Shown: positions 48,215-57,928, counted from the stretch's first letter. The stretch: DNA of 64,000 bases from Arthrospiribacter ruber (GCF_019343195.1 NZ_RPHB01000001.1:310001-374000); one strand, 5' to 3'. Notes: generated from the sequence alone by a model not told the origin. Program-made: numbers and translations.

Positions 48215-50617
48215 ATGTGGAAAAATTACTTCAAAGTATCGTTTAGAAACCTGATGAAGCGGAAGCTTTATACAGGCATTAATATTTTGGGTCTTACTGT
48301 AGCCATTGTGAGTTTTTTGGCTATCGCCTTATACATTTACCATGAGGCTACCTATGACAGCATGTATTCTGATTCGGAGCGGGTGGTAAGGTTTGCCCAA
48401 AAGTTTGAAAGGTCAGGAGAGGAACAGGTAGTAGCTATGACGCCTTCAGCTTTGGTGCCAGCCCTGATGGAAGAAATTGAGGAAGTGGAAGTTGCTACCT
48501 TGATTTTTGATTATAGCATCTTTTCTTCGGTGCTGATAGATGGGGGCCAAGGAAACCGGGAGGAAAGCAAATTTGCCTTTGTGGATGAAAATTTCTTTGA
48601 AATCTTCAATCTGGAATTACTTGCCGGAGCTGAGGGAAAACTTTTAACCGAACCCAATCAGATAGTCCTGACATATTCCGCTGCACAACGCTATTTCCAG
48701 AGGCCTTTACTTACAGTAGGAAGCACGATAAAGGTAGACGGGACAGATTATCAGGTTACAGGGATAGTATCTGACTTCCCCAGTAACAGTCACCTTGATT
48801 TTGACTTTTTAGCCTCTTTTATCACAACCAGACATGGAAAAGACCCCCAATGGTCTCCCGCCAATTATTATTCTTATGCCAAACTGATTCCCAATACCGA
48901 TAAAGAAGTCTTTGCTGGGAAACTGGATCAGATGGTGGAAAAATATTTGGGTGAACAATTGAGAAGTTATGGTTTTGAAGTGGCAATGTTGTTTCAACCC
49001 TTGACTTCCATTTACTTGGGAGACAGTCAACTAAAGGAAATGAAACCTGCATCTGACATTAAGAACCTTTATATTTTTGGGTCAGTTGCAATTCTGCTTA
49101 TAATTATAGGGATCATCAATTATGTCAATCTTGCCACTGCGGAGTCTACTGAGCGCAATAAGGAAGTAGGGCTAAGAAAGGTTTTGGGTGCAGGTAGGCC
49201 TCAGTTATTTGGACAGCTTTTATCCGAATCTATGATCCTTTCCACTGCAGGAGTTCTTTTCAGCCTTTTAGTAATCTACCTGTTGAAAGGATTTTTTATG
49301 GATTTTTCGGGAGTTCCTTTACGACTGGAACTGCTATTTAGTCCTTTAGGGTTTTCTCTAATGATTGCCTTATTAATTCTGATCGGGTTGTTTTCGGGTT
49401 TTTATCCGGCCATTGTTTTATCCGGGTTAGAACCTCTCAAAGCTTTAGGGAAAAAATTTACAGGAGCTAATGAAGGAGGCTGGCTTAGGAGAGGCCTGGT
49501 GGTTTTCCAGTTTTTTGTTTCAATCAGCCTGTTGCTTGCCACTTTTATTGTTAAAAAACAATTGGATTATATGCAGACTGTGAACCTTGGCTATGACAGA
49601 GAACAGGTGATCGCGCTCAATTTTCACTACAACATGATGGAAAAGGTGTCCTCATTCAAAAATGAAGTAGATAGAACAGGTGCCGCACAGTCTGTAAGTC
49701 TGTCCAACTCCCTACCCATATTTATTCAGGCCGGGTACTCTGTATCTCCCGGGGGAGACAACGACAAAGATTTTATGATCACGGGTTTTGCTGTGGACCA
49801 TGATATACTTCAGACTCTCAGCCTCAACCTGATAGCAGGTACTGATTTTTCAAAACAGGATATCAATCAGTCAGAGGCCTATGAGAGTCAATCAGAAATG
49901 AACATCATTTTCAATGAAGCGGCCATTAAGGAAATGGGATGGGAAGTGGAAGAGAGTATTGGTCGTAAAGTGAATTATAACGGACTTATTTGCAATATAA
50001 AAGGTGTAGTACAGGATTTTTATTTCAACTCTTTACACCATCAGGTGGGACCATTGGCAATATTTATCCAACCTTCTGAAGCCAATTGGATTTTAGCAAA
50101 ACTTCCAAAAGGCAGTCCCAACGAAAGCATTACTAAATTGGAGGAAGTCTGGAAGGGTTTGTTTCCCGACAGGCCCTTTACTTACCGGTTTCTGGACGAA
50201 GAATATGATAAAATGTACCAGGCAGAAATGAAAGTCAGTAGCATATTCGGCGTATTTGCTGGCATAGCTATTTTCATTGCCTGTATGGGGCTGTTCGGTT
50301 TGGTCTCATACGTTGCGATGAGAAGAACTCGGGAAATCAGCATCAGAAAAGTATTGGGAGCCGATGCGATTGATGTGCTTAAAGTTTTATCCTCTGACTT
50401 CTTTGTCCTCTTGACAGTGTCTGCTATCATGGCAGTAGGATTCGGGCTTTGGTTTAAAGGAATTTGGCTGGGGGGCTTTGCCTATAAAACAGACATTTCC
50501 TTGTCAATTTACCTTCTGTCTATCCTAATGGTGCTAATTATAGCAATTCTCACCATAGGTTATCGGACACTAAAGGTCTTCGCATTGAACCCGGCCAAAA
50601 CGCTGAAAGATGATTAA
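48215..50617 (+). CDS. MacB/FtsX-type ABC transporter permease
   Basis: An 800-residue permease of the mechanotransmission type. A first transmembrane helix (about 20-42, INILGLTVAIVSFLAIAL) is followed by a large periplasmic MacB_PCD domain (to about 275) and three helices with the FtsX motif (ESTERNKEVGLRKVLGAGR). A second periplasmic domain and a second FtsX set follow (RRTREISIRKVLGADAIDVL). The duplicated layout is typical of large Bacteroidota permeases. The 246 bp upstream (47969-48214) has no gene. The ATPase and TolC genes lie 4 kb downstream. Confidence 0.92.
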   Translation: MWKNYFKVSFRNLMKRKLYTGINILGLTVAIVSFLAIALYIYHEATYDSMYSDSERVVRFAQKFERSGEEQVVAMTPSALVPALMEEIEEVEVATLIFDYSIFSSVLIDGGQGNREESKFAFVDENFFEIFNLELLAGAEGKLLTEPNQIVLTYSAAQRYFQRPLLTVGSTIKVDGTDYQVTGIVSDFPSNSHLDFDFLASFITTRHGKDPQWSPANYYSYAKLIPNTDKEVFAGKLDQMVEKYLGEQLRSYGFEVAMLFQPLTSIYLGDSQLKEMKPASDIKNLYIFGSVAILLIIIGIINYVNLATAESTERNKEVGLRKVLGAGRPQLFGQLLSESMILSTAGVLFSLLVIYLLKGFFMDFSGVPLRLELLFSPLGFSLMIALLILIGLFSGFYPAIVLSGLEPLKALGKKFTGANEGGWLRRGLVVFQFFVSISLLLATFIVKKQLDYMQTVNLGYDREQVIALNFHYNMMEKVSSFKNEVDRTGAAQSVSLSNSLPIFIQAGYSVSPGGDNDKDFMITGFAVDHDILQTLSLNLIAGTDFSKQDINQSEAYESQSEMNIIFNEAAIKEMGWEVEESIGRKVNYNGLICNIKGVVQDFYFNSLHHQVGPLAIFIQPSEANWILAKLPKGSPNESITKLEEVWKGLFPDRPFTYRFLDEEYDKMYQAEMKVSSIFGVFAGIAIFIACMGLFGLVSYVAMRRTREISIRKVLGADAIDVLKVLSSDFFVLLTVSAIMAVGFGLWFKGIWLGGFAYKTDISLSIYLLSILMVLIIAILTIGYRTLKVFALNPAKTLKDD

Positions 50618-50726
50618 AGATGGGCTATGAAGAATTTGAAAATGTGTCACATCATACTTTCACCATTTCAACTTTGATTTCTTATGGAGATTTTACAACC
50701 GATCAAAACGAGTTAATCGGAACAAG

Positions 50727-51005
50727 TTGTCTTATCGGACAGCAAGGCACTCCGCATTTGCTAAAGATATAGGGGCCTGTCCCAATCTCCAGGGTATTGC
50801 TTTGGAAGCCCCACCAGTGAGTTATCTGATTGGAAAATGGATGTCGGGTTCCAATTCAAAAATTCGATTATCCTGGCAGATTTGTGCAGTTTCATTGCTT
50901 ATGGATGGCATGGTTGCCATCTTTATAGTAGGCTGGAAATCTTTCAGACAGCATGGAAAACCCTTCCAGTGCTTTCAAAAGCGAGTAATTGTTGAACCTA
51001 ATTAA
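50727..51005 (+). pseudogene. Remnant of a third MacB/FtsX permease C-terminus
   Basis: The 92-codon frame reads as the last part of an FtsX permease. APPVSYLIGKWMSGSNSKIR, then LSW, a hydrophobic segment and GWKSFRQHGKPFQ, line up with APLGWYGMNKWLQDYTYRID ... LGW ... GVQSFRAARINP at the end of the gene at 51017-53473. Shared residues include A-P-x-x-x-Y, KW, I-x-L, W and SFR. Only this terminal segment is left, and no matching upstream part is seen in 50618-50726. It therefore looks like a deletion remnant between two intact paralogues. Confidence 0.55.
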
Positions 51006-51016
51006 ATGCAAATTAT

Positions 51017-53473
51017 ATGTTTCGAAATATCCTGAAAATTGCCCTGAGAAACTTTTGGAAGACCAAAAGCATTTCCTTTATCAATGTATTAGGTTTGTCA
51101 TTGGGAATGGCACTGTGCATGATTATCGCAATTTTTGTTAAAAATGAATTGAGCTATGACAGGCATTTTCCCAATGCAGAGCGCATTTACAGAATCAGTT
51201 CAGATATTGTCTTTGGTGGCAATGCCATGAACATGACATTTGCTCCTGCCCCAATGGCTGAGGCATTGGTATCCGAAATCCCCGAAGTCGAGGCTGCGGT
51301 TCATTTTAGACAGCAGGGTTCATTTCTGATCAAAAGATATGAGGACAATATCAAAGAAAATGATGTGGTGTTTGCAGGAAAAAGCTTTTTGGATGTTTTT
51401 AATATTCCTTTAGTACAGGGAATTAGAGAAAAGGCCCTGGATGAACCAAATACCATGCTCGTGAGCCAAAGTCTGGCTGACAAGTTTTTCAAAGGAGAAA
51501 ATGCAGTAGGTCAAAGTCTTATTCTCGATAATAAAACTTCCTACAATATCACTGGGGTTTTTGCTGATATTCCTGAAAACAGCCATTTTCAATTTCATGC
51601 ATTGCTGGCAGCAGAGGGTTTGGCTGAAGCTAAAAGCGGTCAGTGGTTGAGTAATAATTTCCAAACCTATTTACTCGTCCATCCTGGGGCTGATCCCAAG
51701 GCAATGGAAGAGAAAATCAGGGCAATGAGTGAAAAACACATGGCTCCGGTATTGAAACAGATTTTGGGTGAGGATTTTACATTGGAACAATTCAAAGCTT
51801 CGGGAAACAAAGTAGAATACAGTTTACAGCCACTATTGGACATACATTTACATTCAGATTTATTAGGTGAGTTCAAAGCAAACTTTTCGATTACATACAT
51901 TTATCTGTTTATCGCGATAGCAGTATTCATTTTATTGATCGCCTGCATCAATTTTATGAATCTGGCGACAGCTAAATCATCCAATAGAGCCAAGGAAGTA
52001 GGTGTTAGGAAAACGATGGGTTCTGGGAGAAATGAGCTTATAGGTCAATTTTTAGGTGAAACCTTTATCATGAGCCTTTTTTCTTTTATGCTGGCCATTT
52101 TATTGGCTTCCTTATTATTGCCTTTTTTCAATGATTTGGCAGGGAGAAATCTAAAGCTTCCTCTGACGGATGTGGAGTTTTATCTGTACCTGCTCTTAGC
52201 AGCCTTTTTGGTGGGACTTATCGCAGGGGCTTATCCTGCACTTTTTCTTTCAGGATTCAATCCTTCCAAAGTTCTCAAAGGGGATATATCCAAAGGAATG
52301 AAAAGTTCATCAGTCAGGAGTTCTTTGGTGGTTTTTCAGTTCGCCATTTCTATCATACTTATTTTCTGTACCATAGTGCTTTTTTCACAAATGAATTTTA
52401 TACAAAATAAAAACCTCGGTTTTAGTAAGGATCAGATCATCATGGTACATGATCTGTATGCCATGGGAAGTCAAAAGCAAACTTTCAAAGAACAGATTTT
52501 GTCCAGTTCTCTTATTGAAAAAGGGACTTTAAGTGGTTACCTGCCAGTATCAGGGACCAATAGGTCAGATACCCCTTGGTGGGTATTTGGGAGGGATATT
52601 CAGGATCAGGAAAATCTGGTTTCCATTCAAAACTGGAGAGTAGACTTTGATTATATCAGCACACTTGGGATGAAAGTCATTCAGGGTAGGGATTTCAGTT
52701 TGGACTTTCCCTCCGATTCTTCAGGAGTAATTCTGAACGAGACTGCGGTCAAAAATTTCAATTTCGATGGGGATCCAATCGGGCAAAAAATATCCTCTTT
52801 TTCCGGAGATAATGACAATGGTTTTAGTACCGAAAATGCTGAGCTGAGAACTGTTATAGGGGTGGTGGAGAATTTCCATTTTGAATCATTGAAGGAAAAT
52901 ATTGGTGCGGTTCTAATGTTTATTGATCCCAATCCTACAGGGATTGCCTCATTCAGGTTTCAGGCAGGAGATACCAAAGAAGTTTTGTCGCTTCTCGAAG
53001 GAAAATGGAATGAATTGGCACCTGGTCAACCCTTCACTTATAGTTTCTTGGATGATCGCTTTGCTTCCATGTATGCGTCTGAGGCAAGGATTGGGAAAGT
53101 GTTTGCAGCGTTTACAGGATTTGCGATTTTTATTGCCTGCATGGGCTTATTTGCTCTGACGGCTTTCACGGCTGAACAAAGAAGAAAAGAAATAGGAATA
53201 AGAAAGGCATTGGGTGCATCTGTAAGCTCCTTGGTGTTGTTGCTTTCCAAAGAATTTACCAAACTGGTGCTCATTGCCTTTGTCATCGCTGCTCCACTCG
53301 GCTGGTATGGAATGAACAAATGGTTGCAGGATTATACCTACAGAATTGATCTGGGATGGACTACGCTTTTGATCGTGATGGGCTTAGTGATGGCAGTAGC
53401 CTGGACAGTTATGGGCGTACAGTCCTTCAGGGCAGCCCGTATCAATCCTGTCGATTCTCTTAAAGGAGAATAG
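51017..53473 (+). CDS. MacB/FtsX-type ABC transporter permease (second)
   Basis: An 818-residue paralogue of the 48215 gene with the same layout. It has an N-terminal helix (about 20-41), a MacB_PCD periplasmic domain, an FtsX block with AKSSNRAKEVGVRKTMGSGR, a second periplasmic domain and a second FtsX block with EQRRKEIGIRKALGASVSSL. The protein ends in the charged tail INPVDSLKGE. It starts 11 bases after the remnant of a third copy. Such permeases need a LolD/MacB-type ATPase, and the closest one is at 54792. Substrate is unknown (peptide, lipoprotein or antibiotic export in known cases). Confidence 0.92.
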   Translation: MFRNILKIALRNFWKTKSISFINVLGLSLGMALCMIIAIFVKNELSYDRHFPNAERIYRISSDIVFGGNAMNMTFAPAPMAEALVSEIPEVEAAVHFRQQGSFLIKRYEDNIKENDVVFAGKSFLDVFNIPLVQGIREKALDEPNTMLVSQSLADKFFKGENAVGQSLILDNKTSYNITGVFADIPENSHFQFHALLAAEGLAEAKSGQWLSNNFQTYLLVHPGADPKAMEEKIRAMSEKHMAPVLKQILGEDFTLEQFKASGNKVEYSLQPLLDIHLHSDLLGEFKANFSITYIYLFIAIAVFILLIACINFMNLATAKSSNRAKEVGVRKTMGSGRNELIGQFLGETFIMSLFSFMLAILLASLLLPFFNDLAGRNLKLPLTDVEFYLYLLLAAFLVGLIAGAYPALFLSGFNPSKVLKGDISKGMKSSSVRSSLVVFQFAISIILIFCTIVLFSQMNFIQNKNLGFSKDQIIMVHDLYAMGSQKQTFKEQILSSSLIEKGTLSGYLPVSGTNRSDTPWWVFGRDIQDQENLVSIQNWRVDFDYISTLGMKVIQGRDFSLDFPSDSSGVILNETAVKNFNFDGDPIGQKISSFSGDNDNGFSTENAELRTVIGVVENFHFESLKENIGAVLMFIDPNPTGIASFRFQAGDTKEVLSLLEGKWNELAPGQPFTYSFLDDRFASMYASEARIGKVFAAFTGFAIFIACMGLFALTAFTAEQRRKEIGIRKALGASVSSLVLLLSKEFTKLVLIAFVIAAPLGWYGMNKWLQDYTYRIDLGWTTLLIVMGLVMAVAWTVMGVQSFRAARINPVDSLKGE

Positions 53474-53489
53474 AAAAATCTTAGATAGG

Positions 53490-53760
53490 AAGGATGAGGG
53501 ATAAAGGAAGAATGAGAGGTAAAGGTAAAATGTTAACTGATTTTTGAAGGGCAAGAGAGATCTGTCAGTGAAGACACTAGCAGGGGCCGTACTAAAAAGT
53601 GTATAGTTATTAGTGTTTGGATATCCTTGCCTCCTGAAGACAGAGTAGTGGAATTGTTTAACTGATGAATTGTTTGATGCTTGTTTATGATCACCAAGTG
53701 ATCGAACTTTGAATAAGCCTAGGTGTAACCCGAGGAAAAATTGGATTTTACACATCTTTC
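53490..53760. repeat. Fourth repeat patch
   Basis: Intergenic bases 53474-53941 hold no gene. They contain a GGATGAGGGATAAAGG-type purine tract (about 53490-53530). A variant of the hairpin (CTGTCAGTG-AAGA-CACTAGCAG near 53562) precedes the same GGGGCCG as in the second mosaic. Family C (GTGGAATTGTTTAACTGATG) is near 53648. Family F (GATCACCAAGTGATCGAAC then GCCTAGGTGTAACCCGAGG) lies at 53685-53738. Confidence 0.7.
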
Positions 53761-53941
53761 AAAGCCCCCTCTTCAATTTCCATGTTTAATCTTGAAAGGA
53801 AATGGAGGACATAAGGTTCCTTGCCCTAAGGGATTTTCAAATGTTTGTCCTTTCCTACGAAATTTGAATTTTTCTGAACCTCTTTAAGGGATGACAGGTT
53901 TTGCTAAGTAGATAATCGGATTTTTAACCTAAATATAAATC

Positions 53942-54655
53942 ATGCAAAATATAGCAAACAAAACAGCTTTTATCACAGGAGGAAGCAAGGGAATAGGATA
54001 TGGAATCGCCGCCGCCCTAATGGAACAGGGTATGAGGGTTGCCATTACCAGTCGGTCTCAGGAGGCTGCGGATAAAGCAGTATCCGAGCTGAATAAAATT
54101 GGAAAAGGAGAAGCACTTGGACTTGAGGCAGATGTGAGGGATTTCGAGTCCCAAAAGAAAGCCATACAGCAAGCAATGGATAAATGGGGACAGATTGACC
54201 TGTTGGTTGCCAATGCAGGCATAGGGCATTTTGCTGCTATCCAGGATTTGAGTGTTGAACAGTGGCAGGAAACCATAGATACCAATCTTACAGGAGTTTT
54301 TTACACGCTCAAAGCCGGATTGGAAGGGCTAAAAGAAGCGAAAGGTTATTTTATAACTATTTCCAGTCTTGCGGGTACCAATTTCTTCGCGAAAGGATCT
54401 GCATACAATGCCAGTAAATTTGGTCTTACCGGATTTACCCAAGCGGTGATGTTGGATTTGAGAAATGAAGGCATCCGCTGTACGACGATTATGCCAGGTT
54501 CCGTGGCCACATATTTCAATGATCATACACCTAATGAAGCTGATGCCTGGAAGATCCAGATAGAAGATTTGGGACAGATGGTGGTCGATTTGATGAAAAT
54601 ACACCCAAGGACGCTTCCTAGCAAAATAGAAGTAAGGCCGAGTATACCTGGATAA
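53942..54655 (+). CDS. Short-chain dehydrogenase/reductase
   Basis: A classical SDR of 237 residues with the Rossmann nucleotide motif TGGSKGIG (12-19), NAG (91-93) and the catalytic Ser141/Ser142, Tyr155 and Lys159 (YNASK). Arg/Ser after strand 2 (TSRSQ) favours NADP(H) over NAD(H). The substrate cannot be read from sequence. Some Bacteroidota relatives are annotated 3-oxoacyl-ACP reductase or sepiapterin-reductase-like. It is a single gene with its own terminator, placed between the permease genes and the ABC ATPase. Confidence 0.9.
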   Translation: MQNIANKTAFITGGSKGIGYGIAAALMEQGMRVAITSRSQEAADKAVSELNKIGKGEALGLEADVRDFESQKKAIQQAMDKWGQIDLLVANAGIGHFAAIQDLSVEQWQETIDTNLTGVFYTLKAGLEGLKEAKGYFITISSLAGTNFFAKGSAYNASKFGLTGFTQAVMLDLRNEGIRCTTIMPGSVATYFNDHTPNEADAWKIQIEDLGQMVVDLMKIHPRTLPSKIEVRPSIPG

Positions 54656-54711
54656 TTTCGTCCGCTGGCGGACAAACATGTTCGGCAATTTTAGGCCAAA
54701 TGATAAGTGAA

Positions 54712-54745
54712 AAGCCCTATTCGCTAAGAATAAGGGCTTTTTTTA
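54712..54745 (+). terminator. Rho-independent terminator after the SDR gene
   Basis: AAGCCCTATTC (54712-54722) pairs with GAATAAGGGCTT (54728-54739) with one bulged base and a 5-base loop, followed by a run of T. It lies about 57 bases after the SDR stop. A second small inverted repeat TCCGCTGGCGGA sits just before it (54661-54672). Confidence 0.85.
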
Positions 54746-54791
54746 TGGCATAAGTTTGGGAACTTGGTCAAGAGTAAAAAAATCTTTGTTC

Positions 54792-55466
54792 ATGATCAGA
54801 CTTTCAAATATTGATAAATTTATTGATTCACGCTTTCAGCGCACATTTATTCTTAAGGGCATAGACCTGGAAATCCAACAGGGAGAATTCATCACCCTTA
54901 TGGGGCCTTCGGGCGTCGGTAAATCTACTTTGCTCAATATTATTGGCCTTCTGGATGAGGATTATGAGGGGCTTTACCATTTTGATGATAGAGACATTAA
55001 TTCCATGAAATCCAAAGAAAAGAATGCCCTTCACAAGTCCGAGTTTGGATATATTTTTCAAGCCTATCACCTTATTGATGAACTGACAGTCTATGAAAAT
55101 ATTGAAACCCCACTTTTATACAGAAATGTTTCGGGTAGCGAAAGGAAAAGTATCGTAGCCAATCTTTTGGATCGGTTCAATATGGTTGCAAAAAAAGACT
55201 TATTTCCTGAGCAATTGTCAGGCGGACAGCAACAGTTGGTAGGGATTGCCAGGGCCATAGCAGGTAAGCCCAGGGTACTTTTAGCTGATGAACCCACTGG
55301 AAACCTGCACTCCAACCAAGCTAAGGAGATCATGACTGTTTTTCAAGAGCTCAATCAAGAGGGTACTACCATTATTCAGGCTACTCACGCCAGGGAAAAT
55401 GCAGACTACGGAAACCGTCTGATTGAGATGCTTGACGGAAAAATAGACCAAGATATTACCATTTGA
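54792..55466 (+). CDS. LolD/MacB-type ABC transporter ATPase
   Basis: A 224-residue ATP-binding subunit. From the ATG at 54792 the sequence MIRLSNIDKFIDSRFQRTFI opens the fold. Walker A is GPSGVGKS (38-45), the Q-loop is Gln90, the signature is LSGGQQQ (142-148), Walker B is VLLADEP (162-168) and the switch His is His199. The 12 extra residues of the longer frame do not fit the family. It is three bases from the TolC-like gene, so both form one transcript, and it is the most likely motor for the MacB/FtsX permeases at 48-53 kb. Confidence 0.93.
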   Translation: MIRLSNIDKFIDSRFQRTFILKGIDLEIQQGEFITLMGPSGVGKSTLLNIIGLLDEDYEGLYHFDDRDINSMKSKEKNALHKSEFGYIFQAYHLIDELTVYENIETPLLYRNVSGSERKSIVANLLDRFNMVAKKDLFPEQLSGGQQQLVGIARAIAGKPRVLLADEPTGNLHSNQAKEIMTVFQELNQEGTTIIQATHARENADYGNRLIEMLDGKIDQDITI

Positions 55467-55469
55467 AAA

Positions 55470-56807
55470 ATGAAAAATACCCTACTACACTTGGCATTAT
55501 GCCTAACAATTCCATTTAATCTTCAGGCCCAGGATACTATACCCGTGTCATTTGATGAAGCAGTCAGGATAGGGATAAGCCAAAACCTGGATTTTCAGAT
55601 GGTCAGTAACAGGCAGGAAGTTCTGAAAGCCGAAAAAATAAATGCCAAGCTTTCCCATCTACCCAGAATCAACATGGGCAGTACTGCGGGGCGGAATATT
55701 GGACAGCAGTTCCAGCAGGTAGAAGGAGAACTGATTGTAACCAATGAGATTCAGGACTATATTACCGGAAATGTGGATGTAAGTATGCCTGTTTTCAATG
55801 GGGCTAGAAGAATAAATATGACAGCTGCTACCAGGCATTTTGCCGAGGCTGGGCAAAATGAAGTGCAGAGAGCCAAGGAAGAGGTGATGTTCAATGTGGC
55901 CCAGCAATATTTACAGGTATTACTTGATGAACAATTGTATAATATTGCTGTCGAAAACCTTGAAAATCAAAAAAAACAACTTGAGCAAATTGAGGGATTT
56001 GTGGATGCCGGATTGAGAACATTGGCCGATCTCTATAACCAACAATCTGAAGTTGCAAGGTTAGAGACAGTCGCTTTGGATGCAAGGATTCAGTGGGAAA
56101 CAGACCTCTGGACCCTGGCTGAAATTCTTCAAATGGAAAACAACGCATTACCAAAACCTCAGGCAGTAGATGTGGCTGCATTTGGGAGTGATCTTTTAGC
56201 CCTTTCTTATCCTCAACTTTATGACATTGCTTTAAGCAATAGAAAAGATCTTTTGCAGCAACAGTCTCTGGAGGAAGCAAACAGGAGGTTGCTTGCGGTT
56301 TCGAGGGCTCAGCTTTACCCCCAAATTAATGCCTTTTTCAATTATAGCACCTTTTCGACTTCTTTTGACCAAAGACCATTTAGGGACCAATTTTTTACCA
56401 TATATCCTCAGCGTTCATTTGGTCTTAGATTGAATATTCCAGTTTTCAATAATTTTGACAATAGACTGGAAGTAACTAGAAGTAAGGTAGACTTGAAAAA
56501 TCAGAATCTTCAAAAGAGAGCTTTGGAAAGGCAGATTGCTCAGGATGTCAAGCTTTCTTATGAAAATTACCGGGCTGCTATCCGCCGAGATGAGGCTACC
56601 AAACTTCAGCTTAAAGCAGCAGAAGAAGCTCAAAAAGCCATTTCTGAAAGGTTTAGACTGGGGGTGTCAAATTTTGTAGACCTTGCACAAGCCAATCAAC
56701 AATTGGTTACTGCCCAGTCTGACCAGGCTCAGGCAAAGTATACCCTGTATTTTCAGGATATCATCATGAGGTATGCCTTGGGTATACTGGAATCAGAAGG
56801 CCTGTAA
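55470..56807 (+). CDS. TolC-family outer-membrane efflux protein
   Basis: A 445-residue protein with a signal peptide (to about Ala20) and the duplicated helical-barrel layout of TolC. Two outer-membrane-efflux-protein repeats (about 25-220 and 235-440) are rich in long Gln/Ala helices, with the typical ending QANQQLVTAQSDQAQAKY. It would form the channel of a tripartite exporter with the adjacent ATPase and the permeases. A periplasmic adaptor of the HlyD type, expected in such a system, is not in the window. Confidence 0.92.
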   Translation: MKNTLLHLALCLTIPFNLQAQDTIPVSFDEAVRIGISQNLDFQMVSNRQEVLKAEKINAKLSHLPRINMGSTAGRNIGQQFQQVEGELIVTNEIQDYITGNVDVSMPVFNGARRINMTAATRHFAEAGQNEVQRAKEEVMFNVAQQYLQVLLDEQLYNIAVENLENQKKQLEQIEGFVDAGLRTLADLYNQQSEVARLETVALDARIQWETDLWTLAEILQMENNALPKPQAVDVAAFGSDLLALSYPQLYDIALSNRKDLLQQQSLEEANRRLLAVSRAQLYPQINAFFNYSTFSTSFDQRPFRDQFFTIYPQRSFGLRLNIPVFNNFDNRLEVTRSKVDLKNQNLQKRALERQIAQDVKLSYENYRAAIRRDEATKLQLKAAEEAQKAISERFRLGVSNFVDLAQANQQLVTAQSDQAQAKYTLYFQDIIMRYALGILESEGL

Positions 56808-56854
56808 ACTTCAGAATCAAGGATTGGCCAAAGGAGAAAGATCCATTATGAAGG

Positions 56855-57928
56855 CTAATCCGAATTAAGGGTGCTGGAGGCATGGATGCTTTCCTGTAAG
56901 ACTTGGTCCAGTTTGAGGGCTTCTTTCTTTACAATAGCAAGAAGCTCTTTCGCTTCTGCCAAGTCGTCTTTCAGATTGATGACTTCGAGAATGCCTAGCA
57001 CATTGGCCAGCTTGGCGCGCATCATATGGGACTGGTTGAAGGTTAGGTCTTTGAGAAACTTGTTTTGCTTATCGAGTAAAAGGTCTGATTTTTTCTTTTC
57101 AGAAATATCAAAAATACCACCAATCATCAATAGGGGCTGATTGGATTCTGACCAAGAGATTACTTTTGCGTAACACAAAATATTTATCGTTTCATTTTCT
57201 AAGGTGAGCAATCTAAATTCGTGGTGAAAAGGGGTATTGCCCATTGATTCAAAATGCTGCTTCAAAAGCGTTTTCACTTCTTTTTGATCCTCAGGGTGAA
57301 TGTGTTTTTTCCATTTGACCGAAGGTTTTTGGCTCCTTTCAGGTTTGGAAGTATACTTCAGCATGTTCAGAAATGAATCACTTAGGTAGTCTTTTTTTTT
57401 GATGAGGTCCCAAATCCAAAAACCTAACAGGTGATCTTCAAAAAGCCCTCCCAATATTTCATTCTTTATCTGAAGTTCGTTCAGGTTTCTGGGCACTTCA
57501 ATGTGGTGAGGCAGGTATTTTGAAATAGGGTAGCCAATTCCCAAAATTCTTTTCTGCCCGTTAATAACTCCAATTTTAAACTCCCATCTCGTCCATTTAA
57601 AATCTTCACCATCTTTGTTAAGTACTCTAAGATCAATTTGAAAACTTGATTTTTTGGATTCCAATGCATTTTTAAGCAAAAATGTATAATTTGAAAAATC
57701 CTGTGGATAAATAATTGCCGAAAGTGATTTAGCTGAAATAGAGCTGCCAAAATCAGGTAGCTGTGAATCCAAAAGAGCATTAAAGCCTGTGATGAGGTTT
57801 TGTTCATTCAAAATGAGCATGAAGAGTTGTCCTGATTGGTGGATCAAATCGAAGAGATCGGTAGGGAGGGTGGATGTTGTCTTCAACTTCTCTGAGGTTT
57901 GAATATTTACAATTGTAAAGAAAAGCAA
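56855..57928 (-). CDS. PAS-domain protein ending after a histidine-box helix (no ATPase domain)
   Basis: A 357-residue cytoplasmic protein with two PAS-like domains (about 25-140 and 160-280; the second with KKHIHPEDQKEV and the C-terminal GGIFDISEKKKSD typical of PAS/PAC). A dimerisation-helix segment SHMMRAKLANVLGIL follows, with His301 in the phosphoacceptor position. The protein ends about 55 residues later, so no HATPase domain follows. It cannot autophosphorylate by the usual route and may be a phosphotransfer partner, a regulator of another kinase or a truncated kinase. The only long frame starts with TTG at 57928. A later TTG at codon 15 is possible. It is divergent from the HD gene with only 40 bp between. 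Confidence 0.8.
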   Translation of the reverse strand: MLFFTIVNIQTSEKLKTTSTLPTDLFDLIHQSGQLFMLILNEQNLITGFNALLDSQLPDFGSSISAKSLSAIIYPQDFSNYTFLLKNALESKKSSFQIDLRVLNKDGEDFKWTRWEFKIGVINGQKRILGIGYPISKYLPHHIEVPRNLNELQIKNEILGGLFEDHLLGFWIWDLIKKKDYLSDSFLNMLKYTSKPERSQKPSVKWKKHIHPEDQKEVKTLLKQHFESMGNTPFHHEFRLLTLENETINILCYAKVISWSESNQPLLMIGGIFDISEKKKSDLLLDKQNKFLKDLTFNQSHMMRAKLANVLGILEVINLKDDLAEAKELLAIVKKEALKLDQVLQESIHASSTLNSD

